Positions 26,729 to 35,354 of a DNA stretch of 64,000 nt are shown here, in pieces. The position numbers and the translations under genes are program-made. This DNA comes from Thermomicrobium sp. 4228-Ro (GTDB lineage Bacteria; Chloroflexota; Chloroflexia; Thermomicrobiales; Thermomicrobiaceae), in contig NZ_JAPFQM010000001.1 of NCBI RefSeq assembly GCF_026241205.1, positions 806,001 to 870,000 of the forward strand, given 5' to 3'. The notes beneath the pieces are model-generated. The model saw only the letters and a list, made by a program, of their open reading frames with translations, was not told the DNA's origin and made no database searches. The number at the start of each line of letters is the position of its first letter. The first letter of the stretch is position 1.

Positions 26729-27397
26729 TCACGCGGTCGCCGGAGCGCACAGCAGCTCGCGCAACTCAGCTTCGCGCTGCTGCTTGGTCACGATGATCAA
26801 CTCGTCACCAGGCTCGATGACGGTCTGACCGCTGGGGATAATGACCTCGCCGCGCCGCAGGATCGCGGTGATGATCGACTCGGGGGGCAACGGCAATTGC
26901 CAGATCGGCTGGTGGACGACTGGCGATTGCTCGGCAACTTTCGCCTCGACGATCGCCAGATCGGCATGCCGCAGAGCCAACAAGTGGACGAAGGGACGTT
27001 CCGGTATCTGCTGCTCGATCAAGCTGAGGATCACGTTCGTCTGGCTCACCGTCACGTCGATACCGAGTCGGCGGAAGAGCTCCTCGTTCTTCGGGTTATT
27101 GACGCGTGCGATCGTCCGACGCACCCCGAAGCGCTCGCGCGCCACCTGACAGATGACCAAATTGTCTTCATCGTCACCTGTCACCGCGATCACCACGTCA
27201 GCCCGCCCGGCTCCCGCTGCAGCTAGCGTCGCCACTTCTGCCCCGTCACCCTGCATCACGATCGCGCCGAAGCGGTCGCGATAGAGCTGTACCTTGACAG
27301 GGTTCTTTTCGATGAGGAAAACCTCGTATCCCTCGTTCACCAGTGTTTTCGTGAGATAGTAGCCGACTTTCCCGCCACCCACGACGATAATGTACAT
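26729..27397 (-). CDS. trkA: TrkA-family K+ channel/transport regulator (RCK_N + RCK_C)
   Basis: This 222-residue cytosolic protein binds NAD(H)/ATP in RCK_N (MYIIVVGGGKVGYYL) and a ligand in RCK_C (about residues 135-215, ending in VTKQQREAELREL). It gates TrkH/KtrB-type potassium channels. No channel subunit is present in the window. It is the last gene of a minus-strand cluster and begins 33 bp after a second, shorter TrkA-like gene; the two may work as a pair with a channel encoded elsewhere. Confidence 0.9.
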   Translation of the reverse strand: MYIIVVGGGKVGYYLTKTLVNEGYEVFLIEKNPVKVQLYRDRFGAIVMQGDGAEVATLAAAGAGRADVVIAVTGDDEDNLVICQVARERFGVRRTIARVNNPKNEELFRRLGIDVTVSQTNVILSLIEQQIPERPFVHLLALRHADLAIVEAKVAEQSPVVHQPIWQLPLPPESIITAILRRGEVIIPSGQTVIEPGDELIIVTKQQREAELRELLCAPATA

Positions 27398-27430
27398 GGA
27401 ACTCGCCTCCGTCGCGGCTGTTCGCCTCGC

Positions 27431-27853
27431 TCAGTGCGATTCTCCGCTCGCTACGTGGTTCCGCACCGCTTCTTCGATCATCTCCGACACTGTCCGGGTC
27501 GGACAGATGACCGTCAGCCCGAGATCGCGGTAGATTTCCGCGCGCTCCGGATCATAAATGCGGAGAATCACTTTCGGAACCTGGTAGATCACCTGAGCGA
27601 TCTGTGCAGCCATGATGTTCGTATTATCACTGTCGGTCACTGCGATGAACACGTCCGCCTGCTGGATACCAGCATTGCGGAGTACATCCTCGTCGATACC
27701 GGTACCGAGCACGAGCTGGCCGCGGAATCCTAGCGGGAGTCGCCGGAACGCAATCTGCCGGAGATCGACGACCGAGACCTGATGTCCCTCGTCCGCAAAA
27801 TCTGCTGCGAGCTTGGCTCCGACTCGGCCACAACCGACGATGATGATCTTCAC
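27431..27853 (-). CDS. TrkA-N (RCK_N only) nucleotide-binding protein
   Basis: This 140-residue protein contains only the Rossmann RCK_N domain, starting MKIIIVGCGRVGAKLAADFA. It ends after EEAVRNHVASGESH, so the RCK_C domain of full TrkA is missing. The GTG start overlaps the stop of the universal stress gene by 4 bp (GTGA), indicating coupling. It likely pairs with the full-length TrkA just downstream to form the heteromeric gating ring; this is inference from the family. Confidence 0.88.
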   Translation of the reverse strand: MKIIIVGCGRVGAKLAADFADEGHQVSVVDLRQIAFRRLPLGFRGQLVLGTGIDEDVLRNAGIQQADVFIAVTDSDNTNIMAAQIAQVIYQVPKVILRIYDPERAEIYRDLGLTVICPTRTVSEMIEEAVRNHVASGESH

Positions 27854-28308
27854 GCTCGCGCCTCACCCTGATCGGCGACGCGGACAACGACCACGTCGCA
27901 CGGTGCATTATCGAGGATATATGGTAACGTCTCTCCTTGCGTCAGCACGCCGAACGTCCAGCGGCTCCGCGTCGCCATGATGATGGCATCGGCAGCGCGC
28001 TCGATCGCTTCGTCGACGATCGCCGCTCCAGCGACCCGTGCCTGGAGCAGCTCGGTCATCACGCGCTTCCACTTCCCGCGGGCCACACGCTGGGCGTACT
28101 CCGCTGCGCGCTCGAGGATCTGCGATCCCTGTTCGATCTGTTCGGGCAATTCCACGTCCAAGGCGTACCGCTGCGGCACCTCGACGACATACACGAGAAT
28201 CAGCGTCGTGTCGCTCCCCGCGCAGACGGCCGCTGCCAGATCGATCGCCCGCTCGTCGTCGGGCGACCCGCTCACCGGGACGATCACCCGGCGATAGACC
28301 CGCGCCAC
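27850..28308 (-). CDS. Universal stress protein (UspA family)
   Basis: A GTG preceded by AGGAGGGGAG gives 152 residues beginning VARVYRRVIVPVSGSPDDE. The UspA fold is complete: an N-terminal strand with the nucleotide-binding PVSGS loop, and the C-terminal ATRSRWTFGVLTQGETL and APCDVVVVRV. The glycines and serine of the ATP-binding G-2x-G-9x-G(S/T) pattern are only partly conserved, so ATP binding is uncertain. The long upstream frame is rejected. The gene sits between the metallophosphoesterase and TrkA genes; Usp domains near K+ transport are common. Confidence 0.88.
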   Translation of the reverse strand: MARVYRRVIVPVSGSPDDERAIDLAAAVCAGSDTTLILVYVVEVPQRYALDVELPEQIEQGSQILERAAEYAQRVARGKWKRVMTELLQARVAGAAIVDEAIERAADAIIMATRSRWTFGVLTQGETLPYILDNAPCDVVVVRVADQGEARA

Positions 28309-28343
28309 GTCTCCCCTCCTCGGCTCGCCGCTGGGCATCTCGT

Positions 28344-29075
28344 TCAGTATCCGAGCGCGAGGCGTTCGATGAGCAGCCGGGGGAGCCCTGCAGCCGCCAT
28401 CTCGGCCTGCACCGCTTCGATATTGTACGGCACGCGCCGAAACGTCACCCGCTGTTGGTCGGTCTCCCAAATCGCGAACGCAGCTCGCGGATCACCGTCT
28501 CGCGGCTGTCCCACCGACCCTGGGTTGACGAGATACCGCCCCTCGCGCAGTTCGACGACCGTCCCGTCACCCGGCCGGATCGGTGATTCTCCCCGCTGCG
28601 CCCCCGCCTCGCTGAGTAGGAACGGCACGTGGGTATGCCCGAAGAAGCACAAGCGGGTACGCAACAGTGCGAAGCTCGCCAGCGCCTGTTCGGACGAGAG
28701 GACGTATTCCCAGATAGGAGCACGCAGGCTGCCGTGCACGAGCGTCACCTCTCCCAGCACGAACGTCTCCGGCACGCTCTCGAGATAGGCCCGGTGCTCC
28801 GGACCGAGTTGCAGCATCGTCCAGCGCAGTGCGTACCGCGCTACCGGATTGAAGCCGTCCAGCGGCAAGCGCCCGAGGCATGCCGCATCGTGATTGCCGA
28901 GCACACACGCAGGTCCTGCCAGGTCGCGAATCCGCTCGACGCATTCGCGCGGTCGTGGCCCGTACCCGACGATGTCGCCGAGACACCAGACACGGTCGAC
29001 CGCCCCTGCAGCGGCGAGGACCGCTTCCAGCGCTGCGAGGTTGCCATGGACATCAGCGACGACGAGGACCCGCAT
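28344..29075 (-). CDS. Metallophosphoesterase (YfcE/MJ0936-like)
   Basis: This 243-residue calcineurin-like phosphoesterase starts MRVLVVADVHGNLAALEAVL, giving the DxH metal motif. It continues with LGDIVGYGP (GD), VLGNHD (GNHD), and FFGHTH (GHxH), so the dinuclear centre is intact. LVNPGSVGQPRDGDPRAAFA is a common C-terminal mark of the YfcE-type group. It is first in a minus-strand cluster with Usp and TrkA genes. The natural substrate (a phosphodiester or cyclic nucleotide) is not evident. Confidence 0.9.
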   Translation of the reverse strand: MRVLVVADVHGNLAALEAVLAAAGAVDRVWCLGDIVGYGPRPRECVERIRDLAGPACVLGNHDAACLGRLPLDGFNPVARYALRWTMLQLGPEHRAYLESVPETFVLGEVTLVHGSLRAPIWEYVLSSEQALASFALLRTRLCFFGHTHVPFLLSEAGAQRGESPIRPGDGTVVELREGRYLVNPGSVGQPRDGDPRAAFAIWETDQQRVTFRRVPYNIEAVQAEMAAAGLPRLLIERLALGY

Positions 29076-29200
29076 CGCGCTTCCCACTCCAGCGTACCCG
29101 AGAACTCTCCGTCTGCCGAGCAGGCTCCAGCCACCGACCGCTCGCGCACTCGAGTGGTACCATGAGAGTTACCGGATCGGCCGGGGAAGGAGGGAGCGCG

Positions 29201-29878
29201 ATGGTACAGGCAGGGAACGATTGGAAGCTCTGGGGCGCGCTCGCTGGCGCAGCGACCGCTGGATTGGTCGCCTGGTTCGTCAGCCGTCGTCGTCGCCGTC
29301 GCACCTTGCGCCAGCGCTTGGCCGAGGAACTCGACCTCGAAATACTCCGCGAATCGGTTCAGGAGCTGCGCGAGCGCTTGCCGGTCCACGACGGCGAGGT
29401 CGCTCGTTCCTTCTGGCGCCGCCGGGTACGGCCTGCTGTACAAGAAGCAGCACGCAGCCTTCCCAAACAGGCCCGCCGCGCGCAGGCTGTCCTCGAGGCG
29501 GAACGCACTGCCGTCGAAAAGTTGCAGCGTGAGGTGCTTCCGACTGCCGAACAAGCTGCTCGGCAGGCGATTCAGAAGGCCGAGCAGGCACTCCAGCGTG
29601 CCACGACGCAAGCGCGTGAGGTGCCGACCCGCCTCGCAGGGAAGCGACCGCGGCCGGCACGCCCGGGTATCCTCGCTCGCCTCGGCCAGGCCGCCCAGGA
29701 GACCGCCGCACTCAGCTTCTGGCTCGGTGCAGCCATCGCGCTGGTCTACTTCGGTATCCTCCGCCCCGAACAGCGCGAGCAACTCCGCCGCGGCGTGAGC
29801 TCGCTCGTCACACAGCTGCGTGAACTGTGGTCGGACTTTTCCTTCAGCGAAGAGCCGCTCGCCGAATTCACCGAGTAG
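29201..29878 (+). CDS. Membrane-anchored coiled-coil hypothetical protein
   Basis: The ATG after GGAAGGAGGGAG gives 225 residues. A short N-terminal membrane segment (WGALAGAATAGLVAWFV) is followed by basic SRRRRRRT, then a long charged helical region rich in A, R, E and Q (for example TAEQAARQAIQKAEQALQRA). A second hydrophobic segment near residue 180 (FWLGAAIALVYFGIL) precedes a short tail. No known family is recognised. It stands alone, divergent from the phosphoesterase cluster. Confidence 0.7.
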   Translation: MVQAGNDWKLWGALAGAATAGLVAWFVSRRRRRRTLRQRLAEELDLEILRESVQELRERLPVHDGEVARSFWRRRVRPAVQEAARSLPKQARRAQAVLEAERTAVEKLQREVLPTAEQAARQAIQKAEQALQRATTQAREVPTRLAGKRPRPARPGILARLGQAAQETAALSFWLGAAIALVYFGILRPEQREQLRRGVSSLVTQLRELWSDFSFSEEPLAEFTE

Positions 29879-30006
29879 AGACGCACCAGTCGAACTGCTC
29901 GTTCGAGGCGGTCGCTCCGGACAGGGACCGCCTCGATTTCGTTTCTTTCGCCCGAGACCGAACACGAACCCGTGGGAATCTGTACACTTCGATCAGGAGT
30001 TGGAGC

Positions 30007-30441
30007 ATGGCCGACCAGACACGCGAGCACCTGGAGAACCGAGCCCGACACCCCCGGATCCCTGTTCCGCACGCCCGCCGTGGCGACCTCGTCGTCGATC
30101 TTCCGACCGAGATCCTGGCCCGATTTCTCCACGCCCTCGCCGATCCGACGCGCCTGCGCATTCTCGAGCACTTGAGTCGTGATGGGGAACTGCACGTCAG
30201 CGCGCTCGTCGAGCGGCTGGGCCAGCCGCAAGGGCGCGTTTCGGCCCATCTGACCTGCCTGCGCACCTGCGGGCTCGTCCGTGTCCGCCAGGACGGAAAG
30301 TACCGGTACTACGCGCTCGCTGATCAGCGGATCCCGGCGCTGCTCGCTCTGGCTCGCGACCTCGCCCGCCCGAACGCAGCAGCGATCGCATCCTGCGCCA
30401 TCGGCACGCGCCACGATCCACCGGAGGAGACCGAACGATGA
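30007..30441 (+). CDS. ArsR/SmtB-family metal sensor, CmtR-like
   Basis: This 144-residue winged-helix repressor has the DNA-binding region from about residue 35 (ILARFLHALADPTRLRILEH) to the wing (VRVRQDGKYRYYALAD). In the recognition region the motif TCLRTCG places cysteines C84 and C88 four residues apart, and C130 lies in the C-terminal tail. This layout matches mycobacterial CmtR, where two helix cysteines plus one tail cysteine bind Cd(II)/Pb(II). It is the first gene of a coupled set: its stop overlaps the next start by 4 bp. It probably autoregulates. Metal specificity is inference. Confidence 0.85.
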   Translation: MADQTREHLENRARHPRIPVPHARRGDLVVDLPTEILARFLHALADPTRLRILEHLSRDGELHVSALVERLGQPQGRVSAHLTCLRTCGLVRVRQDGKYRYYALADQRIPALLALARDLARPNAAAIASCAIGTRHDPPEETER

Positions 30442-30659
30442 ACGAGCGTTGCGCGTCGCTCCTCGCACCCTGCCGGATCGGGTGGCTCCTCGTAGCATGC
30501 GCCCTCACGCTCTACAGTATCGCCACCCACCAGTGGTCGCTCCTGCTCGCCATTCTCGCTCCCCTCAGCGGTCTCCTCCTCGGCTCCGTGATCAATGGCC
30601 GAACGAGTCGTTGCGACGTGCGACTGACGAGCGGAGGCACGAGGCCCGTCGATGAGTGA
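30438..30659 (+). CDS. Small membrane protein in ArsR-CcdA operon
   Basis: This 73-residue protein has two hydrophobic segments (WLLVACALTLYSIA and LLLAILAPLSGLLLGSVI), cysteines at positions 5, 12, 20 and 58, and a basic tail. The family is not recognised. The start overlaps the ArsR stop and its end overlaps the CcdA-like start (8 bp), so the three genes are tightly coupled. It might pass metal or thiol groups to the CcdA-like protein, but there is no direct sign. Confidence 0.7.
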   Translation: MNERCASLLAPCRIGWLLVACALTLYSIATHQWSLLLAILAPLSGLLLGSVINGRTSRCDVRLTSGGTRPVDE

Positions 30660-31389
30660 GCTCCAGGCCTGGATCGCTTCCTGGCTCTCGGTAGTCGCGA
30701 GCTGGCTTCCTTTCGGATACAGCTTCGGTGCCGGCATGCTCGCCGCTGTCAATCCGTGTGGGTTCGCTATGCTTCCGGCCTATCTCGCCCTCTTTCTCGG
30801 TAACAACGAGGAGTCGACGACATCGGGAACCGCGCGACGATTGATCCGGGCAGCTGTCGTCGGGACGACTGTCTCGCTCGGCTTTTCCACGCTCTTCGTT
30901 CTCGCCGGTGTCATGGTCTCGCTCGGTGGGACGTTCCTCTTCCCGGTGATGCCCTGGATCGGCACGGCGATCGGCATCCTGCTCATCGTGCTCGGGGCAG
31001 CGATGTTTTTCGGCAAGGTCGCCCGGCCAGTCCTCTTCGAGCAGCTTTCCGATCGGCTCACCCGACGCAGCGAGCGCTCCATTCCCGCCTTCTACCTCTT
31101 CGGTCTTGCCTATGGTCTCGCCTCGCTCAGTTGCACGCTTCCCGTTTTCATGATCGCGGCCGGAAGCGCGCTGGTCAGCGGTGACGTCGCACGGGGCATG
31201 CTGCAGCTCGGCAGCTACAGCTTGGGTATGGCTTCGGTCATCGTGACGCTGACCTTCGCACTCGCCTTCCTGCGATTCGGACTCGTGCGTGCTGTGCGCC
31301 GTGCTGTCCCCTACGTGCAGACAGCGGCAGCAGCGCTCCTCATCTTCGCAGGCCTCACCATCGTGCTGTACTGGTCAGCCTATCGCTGA
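30652..31389 (+). CDS. CcdA/DsbD-type membrane thiol-disulfide transporter
   Basis: This 245-residue protein has six predicted membrane helices. The first redox cysteine is in the signature VNPCGFAMLPAYLALFLG, and the second in ASLSCTLPVFMIAAGSA, the two-cysteine pair that carries electrons across the membrane in CcdA and the DsbD core. In other bacteria such proteins support cytochrome c maturation or, near metal sensors, metal/thiol handling. Here the operon begins with an ArsR-type sensor, which favours the latter. No thioredoxin-like partner or heme lyase is adjacent. Confidence 0.88.
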   Translation: MSELQAWIASWLSVVASWLPFGYSFGAGMLAAVNPCGFAMLPAYLALFLGNNEESTTSGTARRLIRAAVVGTTVSLGFSTLFVLAGVMVSLGGTFLFPVMPWIGTAIGILLIVLGAAMFFGKVARPVLFEQLSDRLTRRSERSIPAFYLFGLAYGLASLSCTLPVFMIAAGSALVSGDVARGMLQLGSYSLGMASVIVTLTFALAFLRFGLVRAVRRAVPYVQTAAAALLIFAGLTIVLYWSAYR

Positions 31390-31446
31390 GTTACCCTTCG
31401 GCTGAGGGAATCGGCACCGTATCAGGTGAGACGGACGCGACAACCG

Positions 31447-32271
31447 ATGACAAGTGCACCCGGCCCCATCGCGCTGATCGGTTCCGGCGAGACAGCTCGT
31501 GCTGGTCGTCAAGCGTTCACCGCGCTCCTCGAATCGCTCCCGCGGCCAGTGCGCATCGCGATCTTGGAGACGCCGGCTGGATTCCAGCCGAACGCAGCGC
31601 TCGTTGCCCGCAAGATCGGCACCTTTCTGCGGGAACACCTTCCCGAGTTCCAGCCGGACGTTCGCTTCGTCCCGGCACGGCGCCGCGGAACGGTTTTCGA
31701 CCCAGACGAGCCACTCGTCGTCGAACCAGTCGAGTGGGCGGACTGCGTCTTCGCTGGGCCAGGGAGTCCGACCTACATGGTCCGCCAGCTTGCCGGGACA
31801 CGAACCTGGCAACGCCTCCTCGAGCGCTGGCAATCCGGCCTGCGCCTGGCATTCGCCAGTGCCGCTGCGATTGCGGTGAGTCGCTTCGCGCTGCCGGTCT
31901 ACGAGCTCTACAAGGTCGGGGCCGACCTGCACTGGGTAGACGGGCTCGACCTCCTCGGTCCGCTCAGTTTCACGCTGGCGATCGTGCCCCACTGGAACAA
32001 CCGCGAAGGTGGCCAAGAACTCGACACGAGTCGCTGCTTCATGGGCCAGGAGCGATTCGCGCAGCTCGTCCGCCTGCTTCCACCGGAGACGACCATTCTC
32101 GGTATCGACGAGCACACTGCCTGTCTCCTCGATTTCGCCGAAGGAGTGGCACGTGTTCTCGGCGCGGGCACAGTCACGATCGCCAAGCAGGAGCAGAGCT
32201 ATTCCTTCCGGCACGGAGCGCAGTTTCCACTCGCACTCCTTCGCTCAATCGCGACGACTGATGGCCTCTGA
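31447..32271 (+). CDS. Type 1 glutamine amidotransferase-like protein (peptidase S51/cyanophycinase-like)
   Basis: This 274-residue protein starts MTSAPGPIALIGSGETARAG. Features of the S51/cyanophycinase-like fold are the N-terminal strand with GSGE, the CVFAGPGSPTYM segment and LRLAFASAAAIAVS, which is where the family has the GxSAG nucleophile elbow. The wording ASAAA leaves a serine in place but lacks the usual SAG context. The later DEHTACLLD resembles the family acidic region. Activity is therefore uncertain. Its 3' end overlaps the convergent MFS gene by 27 bp. Confidence 0.75.
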   Translation: MTSAPGPIALIGSGETARAGRQAFTALLESLPRPVRIAILETPAGFQPNAALVARKIGTFLREHLPEFQPDVRFVPARRRGTVFDPDEPLVVEPVEWADCVFAGPGSPTYMVRQLAGTRTWQRLLERWQSGLRLAFASAAAIAVSRFALPVYELYKVGADLHWVDGLDLLGPLSFTLAIVPHWNNREGGQELDTSRCFMGQERFAQLVRLLPPETTILGIDEHTACLLDFAEGVARVLGAGTVTIAKQEQSYSFRHGAQFPLALLRSIATTDGL

Positions 32272-33525
32272 GTGTTCCCACTCGCGCACTGACCGCCTTC
32301 TCTGATACGTTTCGGGCGCAGCGAGCCAGAAGAGCGCTCCCAGGCTTACGATCCCGATCGCGGTCATGATCAGTGTCGGCCTGATCCCGAGGAACTCCGC
32401 AGCCAGTCCGAGAAGCGTCGGACCGACGACATAGCCGAACTCCGAGAGCATGCGGTAGGCGCTCAGCGCGGCAGCAGTCATACCCGGCGGTGCGGCATCG
32501 GCAGCGTAAGCGGCCGGCGCACCACCACCGATACCGCTCGCCATCGCCCAGACGACACACGCAACCAGAAACCAGAAATAGGACGGAGCAAAGGCGAAGC
32601 CGATCAGCCCGAGTCCACTGAACAGTGTCGCCGGTGCGATCACGATCTTGCGCCCGAAGGTATCGACCAGCACGCCAGCTGGATACGCCATCACCAGCGA
32701 CACGATGCTCACCGCTGCGAGCCCGAAGCCGATCTGCGACGGGCTCAGGCCGATCTCCCGTTCGGCTCGCAAGGGCACGAGCGTGAACAACGCTCCCGTC
32801 CGTGCGAAGAAGTTGCCGAACGTCACCATGCTGATCAGCACGAGCGGGCGGTGTCGCAAGACCCGGAGCAACTGCTGACCGAAGACGAACTCTCGCTCCC
32901 GCGCAGTGACCGCGTCGGCCGGCCGCGTCTCGGGCAAACGCCAGAGCGCGAGGAAGGCGACCAGGGTACCGACCCCGGCATAGACCCAAAACGGCGTGCC
33001 CAAACCGCCGTACTGTGCCAAAAGGCCACCAGGGATCGGCCCGAAGCCGACCCCGAACAGGAACACGGTCTGATACAGCGCCATAGTCCGACCACGCGTC
33101 GCTGGCTCGGTGATGTCTGCCAGCACGATTTGGCCAGCTGTCAACACCATCGAAGCACCGCTTCCCGACACGAAGCGGCCGAGGAGAAAGACACCGTAGG
33201 TCGGAGCCAGCGCACAGATCAGGTTGCCGAACGCTGTCAACATGCCGCCGAGGAACAACGACCAGCGCCGCCCGGAGCGATCGGCTAACCAGCCGGCTGG
33301 GGCTGACGAGGTGAAGCGCGCCAGTCCGTACACCGCGATCGCTAGTCCGACCAACGCCTCGGAGACCCCGAAGGCCTGCGCGTACAGCGGCACGACCGGC
33401 ACGATGCTCCCGAAACCGAGCTGGTTGATGCCGACGATCGTAGAAATCCAGACGAGGACACGGTACTTTCGATACCAGGAAGCGATGTGCAGAAGCGGGA
33501 GGCGCGCCGTTCTGGCCCGACTCAT
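32245..33525 (-). CDS. Major facilitator superfamily transporter
   Basis: This 426-residue integral membrane protein has 12 predicted helices. Loop motif A (GWLADRSGRRWSLFLGGML) between helices 2 and 3 is well conserved, and its counterpart VLVDTFGRKIV lies between helices 8 and 9. The family pattern is drug/sugar-type MFS. The substrate is unknown. GGGGAGGTCG precedes the ATG. It is convergent with the amidotransferase-like gene and divergent from a cupin gene. Confidence 0.88.
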   Translation of the reverse strand: MSRARTARLPLLHIASWYRKYRVLVWISTIVGINQLGFGSIVPVVPLYAQAFGVSEALVGLAIAVYGLARFTSSAPAGWLADRSGRRWSLFLGGMLTAFGNLICALAPTYGVFLLGRFVSGSGASMVLTAGQIVLADITEPATRGRTMALYQTVFLFGVGFGPIPGGLLAQYGGLGTPFWVYAGVGTLVAFLALWRLPETRPADAVTAREREFVFGQQLLRVLRHRPLVLISMVTFGNFFARTGALFTLVPLRAEREIGLSPSQIGFGLAAVSIVSLVMAYPAGVLVDTFGRKIVIAPATLFSGLGLIGFAFAPSYFWFLVACVVWAMASGIGGGAPAAYAADAAPPGMTAAALSAYRMLSEFGYVVGPTLLGLAAEFLGIRPTLIMTAIGIVSLGALFWLAAPETYQRRRSVREWEHSEAISRRD

Positions 33526-33590
33526 CGACCTCCCCTTTCTCGCCAGCAGCCCGGTGTGCGAGCACGTACCACACGGCGAAGGAGGACGAT

Positions 33591-33914
33591 ATGGAGCACC
33601 GCGTCACAGTGACCCGCTGGGACAGCTCCCAGCCACCCACCGAGGCCGAACTCCTCGCGACACTGGCAGCCGAAGGGTTGACCGCGTACCGGTGGTCGAA
33701 CGATCCTGGTGATCGCTACGCGGCACACGCGCACGCGTATCACAAGGTCCTGTACGTCGTCGAGGGCTCGATCACGTTCGAGCTGCATCCGGGCGGTCCG
33801 ATCACGCTCTACCCTGGTGATCGTCTCGACCTTCCCGCTGGCACCGTGCACAGCGCCATCGTCGGCCCGGAAGGTGTGGTCTGCCTCGAAGGACACCGGC
33901 CGGTCTCAAGATGA
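33591..33914 (+). CDS. Small cupin-domain protein
   Basis: This 107-residue protein is a single cupin barrel. YAAHAHAYHKVLYVVEGSIT holds the first metal-binding histidines and glutamate, and PGDRLDLPAGTVHSAIV holds the second histidine motif. Such small cupins may bind a metal or ligand and modulate sugar or amine metabolism. The ATG follows GAAGGAGGACGAT. Its 3' end overlaps the convergent second MFS gene by 9 bp. Confidence 0.85.
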   Translation: MEHRVTVTRWDSSQPPTEAELLATLAAEGLTAYRWSNDPGDRYAAHAHAYHKVLYVVEGSITFELHPGGPITLYPGDRLDLPAGTVHSAIVGPEGVVCLEGHRPVSR

Positions 33915-35132
33915 GGCAGGCCGCATCCGACCCAGGTTGGCTGGAACGAGCAAGGCGAACGGGATGCCAGCCAGCGAGGCACCGACCGTGAGCCAAAACG
34001 CCCGTTCGATGCCGATGGCATCAGCGACGGCACCGAAGGCAAGCGCGATGATGCTCTGGGCAACGAAACTCGCTGCCAGCGTGAAGCCGGACAACGGCCC
34101 ACGCGCCTCCGGTGCGATATCGTTGGCCAGCGCGAGCGTCACTGAACGGGGCGGTGTGGCGAAGACACCGATAATGACGAGCAACGGGAGCATCAGCCAG
34201 CTCCCGTTCTCGATCGCCAGGTACAGCGCCAGCAGGGGTGCTGTTCCGAGCGAGGACAAAAGCAGTGCTCCACGGCGACCGATCCAGTCGGAAAGCGAAC
34301 CCCCGACCAGCCCACCGATGATCCCGCTCGCATAGAAGGCCGAGAGTGCCAACCCACCGTACCACTCGCTGCGACCACGTTCCAGGAGATATTCGACGAG
34401 AAAGAAGCTTGGTGGCGTAACAGCCGCCGTATTGGCAACGACCGAACCGAGCAGACCGAGGAACGGCCGACGACGCTCCCGCAACAAGGTGCGGATCCGC
34501 ACGCTCCCAGCGTGCCGACGCGCGATCGCATCGCTCTCCTCCGTACGAAGAAAAAAGAACAGGCTGGCCGAGGCAGCGAGACCCACGACCATGACCAGCG
34601 GCATACCGTCGAGCGTCAGGTGCGCGATCACCGCCGTCAAGATCACCGGCGCGACGGTCCGTGCCAGCTCACCCCCGGCCATGAAGATCGCCATCGCTCG
34701 CCCCAGCCGCTGGCCCCCGAATTCTCCGACGAGCGCAACCGCCGGTGCATGGAAAGCCGCCGACGCCAGACCCGACACCAGGAGGAGCAAGAGGACCACC
34801 GCGAAGTGCGGTGCGATCCCGATCGAAGAGAGCGCAAGAGCAGCGACACCAGGCGAGAGCACGACGAACCACCGGCGGCTCGTCCGATCGGCGATATAGC
34901 CGAGTAGCGGCTGGACGATAGACGGGAGCTGCTGCGCAGGAACCATCGCGCTCGCCAGAAAGAGTGAGACACCGAGCTTGGCTTGGATCGCGGGCACGAG
35001 CACGCCGAGGAACGACGGGTACAAGTCGTGCGAAAAGTGCGCCCAGGCCATCAAGGCGACACCACGCGGATCCCAGAGCGACACGCGCTGAGTCGCCCGG
35101 GCCCGTGCAGCTGTCGCCCCTTCTGCCCTCAT
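33906..35132 (-). CDS. MFS transporter, fosmidomycin-resistance-like
   Basis: The ATG after GGGAGGAGC gives 408 residues with 12 predicted helices. WAHFSHDLYPSFLGVLVPAI is characteristic of the Fsr (fosmidomycin resistance) branch, and GYIADRTSRRW and GGSLSDWIGRRG are the paired loop motifs. A small-molecule exporter role is likely; the substrate is unknown. The 13 residues added by a longer frame are not supported. A TATACT on the minus strand at 35198-35203 could be its -10. Confidence 0.85.
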   Translation of the reverse strand: MRAEGATAARARATQRVSLWDPRGVALMAWAHFSHDLYPSFLGVLVPAIQAKLGVSLFLASAMVPAQQLPSIVQPLLGYIADRTSRRWFVVLSPGVAALALSSIGIAPHFAVVLLLLLVSGLASAAFHAPAVALVGEFGGQRLGRAMAIFMAGGELARTVAPVILTAVIAHLTLDGMPLVMVVGLAASASLFFFLRTEESDAIARRHAGSVRIRTLLRERRRPFLGLLGSVVANTAAVTPPSFFLVEYLLERGRSEWYGGLALSAFYASGIIGGLVGGSLSDWIGRRGALLLSSLGTAPLLALYLAIENGSWLMLPLLVIIGVFATPPRSVTLALANDIAPEARGPLSGFTLAASFVAQSIIALAFGAVADAIGIERAFWLTVGASLAGIPFALLVPANLGRMRPASS

Positions 35133-35278
35133 CGTGCTCCTCCCATTTTGCTCTACGGAAAGCCTGTCCACCAGCCGTCGGTCAACGACCGCGGCTCAGT
35201 ATAGCCCTCGATCGCCTATCGGGGGTACCTTACGGAGCGACCAGCATCGCCAGCCGACCAGCACCTCTGGGGCAGGAC

Positions 35279-35307
35279 TTGACAACTGGGCGATGATCAC
35301 TTAGCCT
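35279..35307 (+). promoter_or_regulatory. Sigma-A-type promoter of the acetoin-dehydrogenase-like operon
   Basis: A perfect TTGACA (35279-35284), a 17-base spacer and TAGCCT (35302-35307) precede the first gene (35355) by 47 bases. The -10 is only a half match, so control by an activator would not be surprising. Confidence 0.55.
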
Positions 35308-35354
35308 GGATACAGATTTCCTGATGCGCCGCTGCAAATGGATGGGTAGCGAGG

